Assembly (NCBI GenBank): GCA_965206655.1
Contig: CBDBKC010000035.1
Span: forward strand, 310,001-374,000
Source: JAPPLB01 sp965206655
Lineage (GTDB): Bacteria > Acidobacteriota > Terriglobia > Bryobacterales > UBA6623
Direction of reading: 5' to 3'
DNA length: 64,000 nucleotides
Shown here: in pieces, positions 25,322 to 34,102 of the stretch
How the letters are laid out: each line of letters starts with the position of its first letter
Numbering within the stretch: the stretch's first letter is position 1
Made by a program: the position numbers and the translations under genes
Notes under the pieces: generated by a model
The model's input: only the letters and a program-made list of their open reading frames with translations
Told to the model about the DNA's origin: nothing
Databases searched by the model: none

Positions 25322-25849
25322 TTAACGCGGTTCGTGACAGTAGGCACAGTCGAGCGAGCCGCCGGTAGCACGATGGCAATCCATGCACGCGGCCATGCTG
25401 ATGTCGCGCTCCTTGGCGAGAACATCGCGCTCCGCGACAGGACCGTGGCAGGCGCCGCAGGTGGCTTTCGCCTTGCTGACGTGCGTAGCGTGGCTGAAGA
25501 AGACGTAGTCGGGAATCAGATAAACCGGCTCCCACAAGATCTCTTCTCCCTGCTTGTGAAGCGCGGCTAACTTTCTGATGGCCGGGCTGTCGGTCTTGAT
25601 GGCTGTGTGGCAACTCATACAGACCTCAGCGCCGGCGATCTCGGCGAAGTCTCCCGGCGCGGGCATCGGATGACATTGCCGACACTCGATGCCGTTGGAG
25701 GCGTGCCGCTTATGGCTGAAGGGGATGGGTTGTTTCGGCGCGGGTGGCACCCGTTTCATCGGCGGAAGCTGCTGCGCCGCGGCGATCACGGCGATGCCGA
25801 TGACGAGTAGAGAAAACCGGGTCGTGAGCATGGGCACACGGTCGTGCAT
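25322..25849 (-). CDS. Pentahaem c-type cytochrome (class III/c7-like)
   Basis: 175 residues with a signal peptide (LLVIGIAVIAAAQ). The start may be the ATG at 25,849 or the one at 25,831. Five haem-binding motifs are present: CRQCH, CMSCH, CGACH, CMDCH and CAYCH, with further histidines (FSHKRHAS, FFSHATHVSKAK) as distal ligands. First gene of the operon with the two FMN dehydrogenases, suggesting a periplasmic electron carrier for them. Confidence 0.9.
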   Translation of the reverse strand: MHDRVPMLTTRFSLLVIGIAVIAAAQQLPPMKRVPPAPKQPIPFSHKRHASNGIECRQCHPMPAPGDFAEIAGAEVCMSCHTAIKTDSPAIRKLAALHKQGEEILWEPVYLIPDYVFFSHATHVSKAKATCGACHGPVAERDVLAKERDISMAACMDCHRATGGSLDCAYCHEPR

Positions 25850-25871
25850 TCAGCACCTTGCCCCAAATCAC

Positions 25872-27416
25872 TTAGTGGCGGAAATGCCGCAGGCCCGTGA
25901 AGACCATGGCAAGGCCTAAGCGATTCGCGGCTGCAATCACATCATCATCGCGCTTCGAGCCGCCGGGCTGGATGACGGCGGTCGCGCCCCGCGCGGCAAT
26001 CTCTTCGACGCCGTCGGGAAACGGGAAGAAGGCGTCGGACCCTACCACCGTACCCGCGAGCGGAAGGACCGCTTTCTCGGCGCCGATGCGGGCAGCGTCG
26101 ATACGGCTCATTTGGCCCGCTCCCACGCCCACGGTCTGACCTTCGCGGGCATAGACGATGGCGTTGGACTTGACGTGTTTCGTAACCTTCCAAGCGAACA
26201 GGAGCGCTTGCATTTCCGCATCACTGGGGGGCCTCTCCGTAACGACTTTCAGGTCCTCGGGGCGCGCCGTGACGTTGTCTTCGGTCTGGGCCAAGTAGCC
26301 GCCACTGATGCTCTTGAGGATCATCGACGCCGGCGTTTCACCGACCTCGATGAGGCGCAAGTTCTTCTTGCGGGTCAGCAGCTCAAGGGCGTCGCCGTCG
26401 AAACCGGGCGCGGCGATCGCCTCGACGAACAGGTCCGACAAGGCTTCGGCTGATTCGCGGTCAACCGCCTGATTGAAAGCGATCACGGAGCCGAAGGCTG
26501 AAACGGGATCGCACTCCAGGGCCTTCCGGTAGGCCTCTACAGAGGTTTCCTGCTCGGCACAGCCGCATGGATTCGTGTGTTTGATGATCGCCACGGCCGG
26601 CTTGGTGAACTCGCGGATGAGGTTCCAGGCGGCGTCGAGATCGACCAAATTGTTGTAGGAAAGCTCCTTGCCGTGCAGCTTGCGGGCACCCGCGATGCCT
26701 TGGCCGCCGCTCGCGTAAAGCGCTGCCGATTGATGGGGGTTCTCGCCGTAACGCAGCACCTGTTTTTTGGGGACAGCGAGGCCGAGCACACCGGGCAGCA
26801 GGTCATCGGTGCGGGCCCCATCAACGCCCAATGTCGACAGAGTACCGCTGATCGCTACATCGTAGGCTGCCGTCTTGGCAAACGCACGCTGCGCGAGCCG
26901 CCAACAAGTGGCTTCTGAAAGCTCGCCGCCGTTCGCCCCGATTTCGTCGGCAAGCGTCTCGTAGTCTCTGGGATCGGTCACTACGGCTACATCCCGAAAG
27001 TTCTTGGCGGCCGCCCGAATCATCGATGGTCCACCGATGTCGATGTTTTCGATGATGTCTTCGAAGCTCGCGTCCTTCCGATTGGCCGTCGCTTCGAAGG
27101 CGTAAAGATTCACGACGACCATGTCGATTAGCGGGATGCCATGCGCTTCCACGGCCCGCATATGCTCGGCGTTTCCCCGAATCGCCAAGATGCCGCCCGC
27201 CACAAGGGGGTGGAGGGTCTTGACCCGGCCATCCAGCATTTCGGGGAATCCGGTCAGCTCGGAGACGTCCCGCACGGCCAATCCGGCCTCTCGCATGAGG
27301 CGGGCCGTGCCTCCCGTGGAGACAATCTCGACGGACTGCCCAGCCAATCGGCGGGCAAAGTCGGCGATCCCAGCCTTGTCGGTAACACTGATCAGAGCGC
27401 GGCGAATCTTGGGCAT
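25872..27416 (-). CDS. purH: Bifunctional AICAR transformylase / IMP cyclohydrolase PurH
   Basis: 514 residues from the ATG at 27,416 (MPKIRRALISVTDKAGI), with AAAGG upstream; the frame is open to 27,620 but that part has no similarity to the family. The N-terminal MGS-like cyclohydrolase has STGGTARLMREAGL and HPLVAGGILAIRGN. The C-terminal transformylase has LRYGENPHQSAALY, AIIKHTNPCG (catalytic K-H) and the terminal FPFPDGVEEIAARGATAVIQPGGS. It performs the last two steps of IMP synthesis. Normal length. Confidence 0.96.
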   Translation of the reverse strand: MPKIRRALISVTDKAGIADFARRLAGQSVEIVSTGGTARLMREAGLAVRDVSELTGFPEMLDGRVKTLHPLVAGGILAIRGNAEHMRAVEAHGIPLIDMVVVNLYAFEATANRKDASFEDIIENIDIGGPSMIRAAAKNFRDVAVVTDPRDYETLADEIGANGGELSEATCWRLAQRAFAKTAAYDVAISGTLSTLGVDGARTDDLLPGVLGLAVPKKQVLRYGENPHQSAALYASGGQGIAGARKLHGKELSYNNLVDLDAAWNLIREFTKPAVAIIKHTNPCGCAEQETSVEAYRKALECDPVSAFGSVIAFNQAVDRESAEALSDLFVEAIAAPGFDGDALELLTRKKNLRLIEVGETPASMILKSISGGYLAQTEDNVTARPEDLKVVTERPPSDAEMQALLFAWKVTKHVKSNAIVYAREGQTVGVGAGQMSRIDAARIGAEKAVLPLAGTVVGSDAFFPFPDGVEEIAARGATAVIQPGGSKRDDDVIAAANRLGLAMVFTGLRHFRH

Positions 27417-27658
27417 CGAACACCTTTCAGGAAAAGGCTTGATTCTCCCATCGGACCAGGGCGTTTGGCAATCGGTGCTGGAATCTTGCCACAGGGTGGA
27501 CACCGAAGCGGCATCGAGCAAAATTGAAACCTTTGGAAACATCTGGTAAGGTGTGGTCGGGAAAAGGCGCCGCTTACGTTCCGGCCGCGAGGCACACGCC
27601 TGGATGGGGCCTTTCGCCAATCGGTGGCACCGCCTTTCCGCGAATGAAGGAGCCTCAT

Positions 27659-27892
27659 ATGGAATCGATTGCTGAAGGCAGTACTTCTGCTCGTCTGATG
27701 GAAACGAATGAAGAATATCAGACTCTCTCGAAAGAACATTCGCAGTATGACCGGCGTCTTGATGAACTCAGTTCACGCCGTTACCTGACCACAGACGAGC
27801 AAGTCGAAGAGCACCGTCTCAAGAAGCTCAAGTTGCAAACGAAAGACCGCATGTACGAGATTCTGCGGGAGCACGAGACCCAAGTAAGCTGA
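27659..27892 (+). CDS. DUF465 (YdcH-like) small protein
   Basis: 77 residues from the ATG at 27,659, preceded by AAGGAG at good spacing. The family pattern is NEEYQTLSKEHSQYDRRLDELSSRRYLTTDEQVEEHRLKKLKLQTKDRM: two amphipathic helices forming a hairpin. The longer upstream frame (to 27,524) has no coding character. Function of DUF465 is unknown. Promoter region is shared with the divergent purH. Confidence 0.8.
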   Translation: MESIAEGSTSARLMETNEEYQTLSKEHSQYDRRLDELSSRRYLTTDEQVEEHRLKKLKLQTKDRMYEILREHETQVS

Positions 27893-28052
27893 TTTAGCAC
27901 GTTCGACCCACCCGTCCGGCGAAGAGAAGGGCGTCTCCGACGTATCCCAGGGGGAAGTATGCGTGTCGGCCGTGCTCGTTTGAAAGCCCCGCTGAACGAC
28001 CGCCAACCTCCGAGAGCGCCCCCTAGACGACTGATATAATGCTGTTTCGCCG

Positions 28053-28673
28053 ATGCGCTCTTACGTAGTGAAGGACGGTCTTTACTACGCTGCGGCATTC
28101 GCTGCGGCTGGTCTGCTGGTGGCGATCCTGTTTTCGCCGGCCTGGGCGCTTCCCTTCCTTCTATCGGCCTGTTTTTGCCTCTATTTCTTCCGCGATCCGG
28201 AACGGGCTATCCCTGACGGGCCTGTAGCGGTTTCTCCCGCCGACGGCCGAATCGTGCAGGTAAGGGACTACGACGACAGCACCCGGCGCGTGAGTATCTT
28301 TCTCAATATCTTCGACGTGCACATTAACCGCACTCCGATCGCCGGCCGAATCACCGGAAAGGAGTACAAATCGGGCCGCTTTCACATGGCGCAGCGCGAA
28401 GACGCATCTGAGGAAAACGAGCAGAATACGGTTACCATCGAAGGCGAGGGAAGCCGCGTCATTGTGAGACAGATCGCCGGTTTCATTGCGCGGCGCATCG
28501 TTTGCGACAAGCAGATCGGCGATCCTGTCGAAAAGGGTGAGCGGTTCGGGCTCATCAAGTTCGGTTCGCGAACCGACGTATTCTTCGGCTCAGAGTGGGA
28601 ACTATCGGTGGAAGAAGGGGATCGTGTTCTTGGCGGAAGCTCTGTCCTGGCACGGAGAAAGCGACCTACTTAA
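28053..28673 (+). CDS. psd: Phosphatidylserine decarboxylase (short type)
   Basis: 206 residues. Two N-terminal membrane helices, then YFFRDPERAIPDGPVAVSPADGRI, the typical Psd core, INRTPIAGRI with the histidine of FDVHINRTP, and the cleavage site VLGGSSVLAR (about residues 192-201), where the serine becomes the pyruvoyl group. The short length and GGSS (not LGST) site mark the Psd subgroup found outside enterobacteria. It makes phosphatidylethanolamine from the product of pssA, whose start codon overlaps this stop (TAATG). Confidence 0.93.
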   Translation: MRSYVVKDGLYYAAAFAAAGLLVAILFSPAWALPFLLSACFCLYFFRDPERAIPDGPVAVSPADGRIVQVRDYDDSTRRVSIFLNIFDVHINRTPIAGRITGKEYKSGRFHMAQREDASEENEQNTVTIEGEGSRVIVRQIAGFIARRIVCDKQIGDPVEKGERFGLIKFGSRTDVFFGSEWELSVEEGDRVLGGSSVLARRKRPT

Positions 28674-29563
28674 TGAAACTCCGGACCGAGGCTGTGAAGG
28701 GTCGGCCTCCCTATGCGTTGCCTACAATCTTCACTGTAGGAACGCTCTTCTGCGGCTACTACTGTCTGATGAAGACGGTTCAAGCCCTTTCATTGCCCGC
28801 TGATCAGCTTGATGAAGCTGCCCGTCTTTACAATCACGCCGCGTTGGCGATTGGTCTGGGAGTCTTCACGGACGGCATGGACGGACGCATCGCGCGGTTA
28901 ACGAACGCCGTCAGCGACTTCGGCCGCGAGATTGACTCGATGGCTGACGTGATCGCGTTCGGAGTGGCTCCGGCGATGTTAGCGGTCGCGTGGGGAATCC
29001 GGCCTCCGGACCTGGGCGGACATCCGTTTCTGGCAAACACCCTGCCCACGGTCGGCTACCTCATCACCTTTCTCTACGTGACGTGCGGCGCGGCCCGCCT
29101 GGCGCGGTTCAATGTTCAGAAAAACCCGCGTCCGAAGAACCCAGGCCGGCCGGGCCGCAAATACTTCGTCGGTCTGCCGATTCCGCCCGCGGCGGGCATG
29201 GTGGCGGCGATTGTCCACTTCAAGGGCGGCTATCCGATTCAGAACTGGTGGCCCGAGGGCATACTCTGGCTTCTCTTGATCGGCCTGTTGGCGTTTTTGA
29301 TGGTTTCGACTTGGCGTTACACGAGCCTCAAGGACGTCAGCGTTCTTCAGATCCCATCGCTCGTGATGGTGATTTTCTTTGCGACGCTGATCTTTCTGAT
29401 TTGGAACTTCTCAGAACCAGTCCTATTGGCTATGGCAACGGCGTTCGTCGCGAGTGGCATCGTCACGCGTATCGGCGGCCTCTTGCGGTTCCGCGCACGA
29501 CGGTTGCGACGCGGACAGGAATCCCAGTCCTCCAAATCCGAATCCATTTCTGGCGAGGCGTAA
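28673..29563 (+). CDS. pssA: CDP-diacylglycerol-serine O-phosphatidyltransferase
   Basis: 296 residues from the ATG at 28,673. The CDP-alcohol phosphotransferase signature D-G-x2-A-R-x8-G-x3-D-x3-D is intact in DGRIARLTNAVSDFGREIDS followed by MAD (about residues 64-86). Six or more membrane helices. It makes phosphatidylserine for the decarboxylase encoded just upstream. The C-terminal basic tail (RFRARRLRRGQES) is cytoplasmic. Confidence 0.94.
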   Translation: MKLRTEAVKGRPPYALPTIFTVGTLFCGYYCLMKTVQALSLPADQLDEAARLYNHAALAIGLGVFTDGMDGRIARLTNAVSDFGREIDSMADVIAFGVAPAMLAVAWGIRPPDLGGHPFLANTLPTVGYLITFLYVTCGAARLARFNVQKNPRPKNPGRPGRKYFVGLPIPPAAGMVAAIVHFKGGYPIQNWWPEGILWLLLIGLLAFLMVSTWRYTSLKDVSVLQIPSLVMVIFFATLIFLIWNFSEPVLLAMATAFVASGIVTRIGGLLRFRARRLRRGQESQSSKSESISGEA

Positions 29564-29575
29564 GCGGCCTGTTTC

Positions 29576-30121
29576 ATGGTTGGCTTTGCTTCAGCCCGAT
29601 CCGCTTGTGTGGTTGCCGTTCTGCTCGTCGTTTTGCTTCCGGCCGCGACTTCTTGTGGTTATCGAATCGCCGGGCGTGCCGACACGCTCCCGGATACGAT
29701 CGGCGTCATCGCCATTCCAGCTTTCCTGAATGAAACCACGGAGTTCAAGGTGGAGCAGCACCTAACCCGGGCCGTTACACGCGAATTCATTAGTCGGACT
29801 CGCTACCGGGTGGTTGCGGATGAGGCAGGCGGAGACGCGGTTCTGACCGGCGCCGTTGTGAACGTACTGGTGTTCCCAGCCGTTTTTGACCCCCAAACCG
29901 GCCGCGCCACAAGCATCTCGACGATCACGCAGGTTCGTGTCTCCCTGCGAGACCGCAAGACCGGGGAAGTACTCTATGAGAATCCGAACCTGGAGCATCG
30001 CGAGCGATTTGAAGTCAGCACTGATCCGGACGCCTATTTTGAGGAGCGCGAAGTGGCCCTGATGCGATCCAGCGAGTCGGCCGCGCGCGCTCTGGTCTCC
30101 GCCGTGCTCGAGAAGTTCTGA
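29576..30121 (+). CDS. lptE: LPS-assembly lipoprotein LptE
   Basis: 181 residues. A signal peptide ends at LLPAATSCGY, with a likely lipidated Cys. The family opening CGYRIAGRADTLPDTIGVIAIPAF and NETTEFKVEQHLTRAVTREFI match LptE of non-enteric bacteria. It would plug the LptD barrel that inserts LPS in the outer leaflet. It lies between phospholipid synthesis genes and holA, as lptE-holA pairs often do. Confidence 0.9.
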   Translation: MVGFASARSACVVAVLLVVLLPAATSCGYRIAGRADTLPDTIGVIAIPAFLNETTEFKVEQHLTRAVTREFISRTRYRVVADEAGGDAVLTGAVVNVLVFPAVFDPQTGRATSISTITQVRVSLRDRKTGEVLYENPNLEHRERFEVSTDPDAYFEEREVALMRSSESAARALVSAVLEKF

Positions 30122-30132
30122 CGGACACAACC

Positions 30133-31188
30133 ATGAAGCCGCGCGAAATGTTGCAAAGCTTGGGACGCTCCGCCGCCGCACCTGGTTATCTGTTCTTAGG
30201 CAACGAGCAGTTTTTCCGCGACCGTTGCCGGCGGGCGCTGCACAAGGCCGTGTTGGATGAGGAAGATCAACCCGGGGGCCCCATCGAGGGTGTCACCGAG
30301 TTCAATCTCAATGATTGTCCTCTCGAGGAACTGCTCGACGATGCGCGAACTCTATCGCTTTTCGGCGGACCACGTTTGATCGTGGGGCGTCACGCCGAAG
30401 GCGCCCTCCCTCGCGGCGCCGGGACCAAAGCCGTACCGCCGGCCGAGTTGGCGCGCTACTTTGCCGACCCGACGCCCGGGACCACGATTTTGCTGGAAGC
30501 GTCGAGATACGACGCGTCCAGCCGTGACGACAAGTCGAAGCTCGAACGGGTCGCTAAGTTCTATGCGGGCGTTCCAGTACGCGTGGACCTCGAGCGGTTG
30601 TCGGAGGGTGAAGCCCTGGCGGGAGCGCAAAACATCGCTAAGCGGCTTGGGCTTTCCGTCGCGCGCGATGTCTTGGCTGAGCTGACCGAGATGCTGGGGA
30701 ATGACTTGTCGCGCATCTCCAACGATCTCGACAAGCTGTCGCTCTACGCCGGCGGCGGCAAGTCAGTGACTCGTGAAGATATCGAACTGCTGGTCCCCGA
30801 GGCTCGCCAACGAGGCATGTTCGAGTTTTCCGATGCCCTCGCTCACAAGGATCGTGGCCGCGCCCTCGACATCCTCGATACTCTGGCCCAGGGGGGTGAG
30901 TACTGGCCGATGCAGATCAACCTGCTCGCGGGCCTATTTCGGCAAACTCTGATCGTGAAGGAAGAGGGGTTGAAGAGTCCCAATCAGGTCAGCGGCGCGT
31001 TTCAGAAGCGAGGTATGCGGATCTGGCCGGCGCGGGCGAGGCAGATTCTCGGCATGGCCCGGCAGTTTTCGCTCGACGAAATAGAAAGCGCCCTGATCGA
31101 ACTGTTTAGGGCGGATCGGGATCTGCGCCGCGAACGTCCAGACGATCGCATCATCGTCGAACAACTCGTGGTGCGGCTGACAGCTTGA
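30133..31188 (+). CDS. holA: DNA polymerase III delta subunit HolA
   Basis: 351 residues. N-terminal domain PGYLFLGNEQFFRDRCRRAL and FNLNDCPLEELLDDARTLSLFGGPRLIVGRH are diagnostic of the clamp-loader delta subunit. The AAA+-like middle (TTILLEASRYDASSRDDKSK, LGLSVARDVLAELTEMLGNDLSRISNDLDKL) and C-terminal helical collar follow. Normal length. It starts 11 bases after lptE and is convergent with rpsT. Confidence 0.94.
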   Translation: MKPREMLQSLGRSAAAPGYLFLGNEQFFRDRCRRALHKAVLDEEDQPGGPIEGVTEFNLNDCPLEELLDDARTLSLFGGPRLIVGRHAEGALPRGAGTKAVPPAELARYFADPTPGTTILLEASRYDASSRDDKSKLERVAKFYAGVPVRVDLERLSEGEALAGAQNIAKRLGLSVARDVLAELTEMLGNDLSRISNDLDKLSLYAGGGKSVTREDIELLVPEARQRGMFEFSDALAHKDRGRALDILDTLAQGGEYWPMQINLLAGLFRQTLIVKEEGLKSPNQVSGAFQKRGMRIWPARARQILGMARQFSLDEIESALIELFRADRDLRRERPDDRIIVEQLVVRLTA

Positions 31189-31214
31189 ATAGAACTCCCT
31201 AAAGAGTGGGGCGA

Positions 31215-31496
31215 TTATTCGGAAGCGGCGGGTTTCGCCAGAGCGTTGACCTTGCGGGTCAGGCGGGACTTCATACGCGACCCTTTGTTCTTCTTGATGA
31301 CACCCTTCTGCACGGCGCGGTCGATGCTGCTGACCGTTGACGGCAGATCCTTTTGGGCGCTCTCGCTGCTGCCGCTCTCGATGTCGCCCTGTAGCTTCTT
31401 GACTTGGGTGCGCAGGCGCGCTTTGTTGCGGCCGTTGACGGTACTCTGCCGGCTGGTCTGACGAATGCGCTTGATCGCGGATTTAGTATTGGCCAT
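31215..31496 (-). CDS. rpsT: 30S ribosomal protein S20
   Basis: 93 residues starting MANTKSAIKRIRQTSRQ, the family N-terminus, then RNKARLRTQVKKLQGDIESG and AVQKGVIKKNKGSRMKSRLTRKVNAL. Highly basic and helical, normal length. Monocistronic and convergent with holA, a common arrangement. Confidence 0.96.
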   Translation of the reverse strand: MANTKSAIKRIRQTSRQSTVNGRNKARLRTQVKKLQGDIESGSSESAQKDLPSTVSSIDRAVQKGVIKKNKGSRMKSRLTRKVNALAKPAASE

Positions 31497-31629
31497 AGCT
31501 CAGAAAAAACAAACGAGCACACGTTCCCATTGGACGCGTACTCTACTTCTCCAGAATAAGCGCCGGCTCGATGGCTGTCAACGTTAAGAATGGGATTGAC
31601 AGAATTCGAGGAGCGGAACTAGAGCGGAA

Positions 31630-32427
31630 CTAGGTTCGCGTAAGCCTGTGCAGGCGCCCCGCCGGGCGCCTGAGCGCCCCCAAGGTCGAATTTTCAAGTT
31701 CAAGATCACGAGGCATGTCTATTCCAGCAGCACGGAACATCGCGTACACAGGCAGATCCTCTTCCGTTCGTTCGAACAACATGTGCTTGTGCTCCGCGTC
31801 GTAGTCCACCTCGATCAGATCACCCGCTTGAATCTGCTCGGTCGCAACCAAATTGGCCATCGGATACACCAGCGACCTTTCGATGCTCCGCTTGAGATGC
31901 CGCGCACCGTACTTCGCGTCGGTGCCTTCGTCCAGGAGTACCTCCTTCGCCGCCCCGGTCAACTGGAACAGAAACGGAGTTCCGTTGAACACCCGTTGTT
32001 GGATATAGGAGAGCTCCAGTTCGAGGATCTGCCGCAGTTCCTGCTCACCGAGAGTCTTGAAGACGACGATCTTGTTGAGACGGTTCATAAACTCCGGCGT
32101 GAATTTCTTGCGCGCGGCCGTCATGCCGGCTTCCACGATTCGTTTGCTGATCTTTCCAGAACGAAAATCAATCGGCTGGGATCGGCGGCCCGCAAACCCC
32201 ATCTCCGGGTTCATCATCGCGCTCATTTCCGACGCCCCCAGATTACTCGTCATGAAGATCAGCGCCCGCGAGAAATCGACCCTGCGATTGTCGCCCAGCG
32301 TAAGGGTCGCCTTGTCCAGAATGCCCAGCAGCAGGTTCCACAACGCGTCGCTGGCCTTCTCGATTTCATCGAAGAGCACGAACGAGACTTTCAAGTCCTC
32401 GGTGTGGTGCTGGTCGAGCACTTCCTA
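31630..32427 (-). pseudogene. C-terminal fragment of a ClpA/B/C-type AAA+ ATPase, truncated by an integrase element
   Basis: About 265 residues of the second AAA+ module: FVLFDEIEKASDALWNLLLG (Walker B), RALIFMTSNLGASEM (sensor 1), FTPEFMNRLNKIVVFKTL and the sensor-2 region TDAKYGARHLKRSIERSL, then the D2-small domain. The N-terminal domains, first AAA+ module and Walker A of the second are missing. Similarity stops abruptly after EVLDQHH near 32,427, 155 bases before the integrase start. The rest of the gene is not in this window. Confidence 0.88.
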
Positions 32428-32582
32428 TGAATCACGATCCAAAGCAAGAGCCCCAGCAAAAATACGGTCATTCCTCTTATAACCTATGGGTTTAGAGCCA
32501 TATATAGCTACACCCTTGCTACCCGCCGTAACGTGCTGTATGCTCTATGTAGACGCAAGAGTGCAGACACAAAGGAGACACA

Positions 32583-33773
32583 GTGCTCACCGACAAGGAT
32601 GTAAGGCTACTGCAACCACCGAAGCGCGGCAACGTGATTCGCTACGACTCGGGCGGCGTGCCGGGGTTCGGTTGCCGCATAACGGCGAACGGCGTTCGTT
32701 CGTTCGTGCTCTCCTACCGGGCGCGGGGTATCGCGAGACGGCTCACCATTGGACGCTATCCCGTTTGGAGTGTCGCGGCGGCGCGCAAGAGAGCTGCGGA
32801 ACTGAAGCGCGCCGTTGATGTCGGCGAGGATCCCTTACAGGCGAAACGCGAAGGGACTGAAAGGGGCATGAGTTTCGGCGCTCTCGCGGAACTGTACCTA
32901 AAGCGCCACGCCGTCACATTCAAGGATGGCGGCAAGGTCGCACGCCGACGTATCGAAAGCAACTTGAAACCCTGGTACCCAAGACGAGCCGCAGACGTCA
33001 CGCGGGCGGACGTGCGACGCGTGATGGAGAACAAGGCTGCTACGGCTCCCGTGATGGCGAACCGGCTGCGGGCGTTGGTTTCGCAGGTGTACGGTTTTGG
33101 CATTAGTCACGAGTTCGTCGCGGACAACCCAGCGGCAGGCGTGAAACCCGTCGCAAAGGAAACCGCGAGGGAAAGGGTTCTCACTCCCGAGGAAATCCGG
33201 CAGTTCTGGACGGCTCTTGACGCGACAGCCATGCAACCAGCAATGAAGGCCGCCCTGCGCTTCACATTAGTGACGGCGCAGGGCGTCGGCGAAGTCTGCG
33301 GTATCGAGTGGGCGGAACTCAGCGACGGCGGTACTTGGTGGACGATTCCGCCTCACAAGGCCAAGAACGGGAAGGCACATCGGGTACCGCTTTCGAGACT
33401 GGCTCTCGAAATACTTGATTCGCAACCGCGAAGAGACGAAGGGGCCATCTTTTGGGGGACGCGAAGCGGGCAGGCCGTTGGGCCAGGCAAGGTGAGCACG
33501 GCGCTTCACGATAACCTCGATTCTCTCGGGATGCAGCACTTTGTCGTGCATGATCTGAGGCGTACAGCGGCCACGCTGATGGCGTCTATCGGTGTAGACA
33601 CGCTTGTCGTGTCCGCGATCCTCAACCACACACCAGCAGGCATCACACAGAAGGTGTACGAGCGTTACTCGCGCGATCCCGAGAAGAAGCAAGCCCTTGA
33701 GCGCTGGGCGCGGCACCTGCAAGACATTGTGAGCGGCAAGCCAGCCGAGAAGGTGGTGAGCATCCATGGCTAG
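32583..33773 (+). CDS. Tyrosine recombinase/integrase (DUF4102, P4-like), catalytic Arg I replaced
   Basis: 396 residues. N-terminal DUF4102 arm-binding domain (GFGCRITANGVRSFVLSYRA, TIGRYPVWSVAAARKRAAELK), core-binding domain (about 95-190), catalytic domain from about 200. The box usually reading T-G-x-R-x-x-E is TAQGVGEVCG, so the first catalytic arginine is Gly (GGC, one base from CGC). HDLRRTAATLM, ILNHTPAGITQ and the nucleophile tyrosine (KVYERYS) are intact. It may therefore be inactive. It borders the truncated Clp gene. Confidence 0.88.
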   Translation: MLTDKDVRLLQPPKRGNVIRYDSGGVPGFGCRITANGVRSFVLSYRARGIARRLTIGRYPVWSVAAARKRAAELKRAVDVGEDPLQAKREGTERGMSFGALAELYLKRHAVTFKDGGKVARRRIESNLKPWYPRRAADVTRADVRRVMENKAATAPVMANRLRALVSQVYGFGISHEFVADNPAAGVKPVAKETARERVLTPEEIRQFWTALDATAMQPAMKAALRFTLVTAQGVGEVCGIEWAELSDGGTWWTIPPHKAKNGKAHRVPLSRLALEILDSQPRRDEGAIFWGTRSGQAVGPGKVSTALHDNLDSLGMQHFVVHDLRRTAATLMASIGVDTLVVSAILNHTPAGITQKVYERYSRDPEKKQALERWARHLQDIVSGKPAEKVVSIHG

Positions 33774-34047
33774 GAAGAAGTTGCGAGGCCAGCCATACGA
33801 GCTGCTACGCAAGCTACTCAACACCCACAAGACGCTCGCAGAAGAGGACATCGCGGAGGCGGGATATCCAACCGATAGAGAAGAACTCCGCGCACGTCTC
33901 GTTGAACGCGCTCGGCAACTTTGTTCAACGTTTGAAGAAGAACTGGAGCGACTCGATCCAACGCTTATGAAGATGCATGAGAACGGCGGAGCCAAAATAG
34001 ACCACAGAGCGGCGATTCTAAGCCGCGTGAGGGCGGCGCAAAATTAG
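33766..34047 (+). CDS. Hypothetical protein of the integrase element, C-terminus set by an IS21 element
   Basis: 93 residues, starting inside the last codons of the integrase gene (overlap of 8 bases). Helical and charged (LLRKLLNTHKTLAEEDIAEAG, ELRARLVERARQLCSTFEEEL). No domain recognised. The last residues (VRAAQN) and the stop fall in what looks like the left inverted repeat of the IS21-family element, so the original C-terminus may be lost. Confidence 0.5.
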   Translation: MARKKLRGQPYELLRKLLNTHKTLAEEDIAEAGYPTDREELRARLVERARQLCSTFEEELERLDPTLMKMHENGGAKIDHRAAILSRVRAAQN

Positions 34048-34102
34048 ACCGCCCAGGTGGTCCGCGTAGCATCCCCGAGGTGTTTTGTGGAACACCGGAG
34101 GG

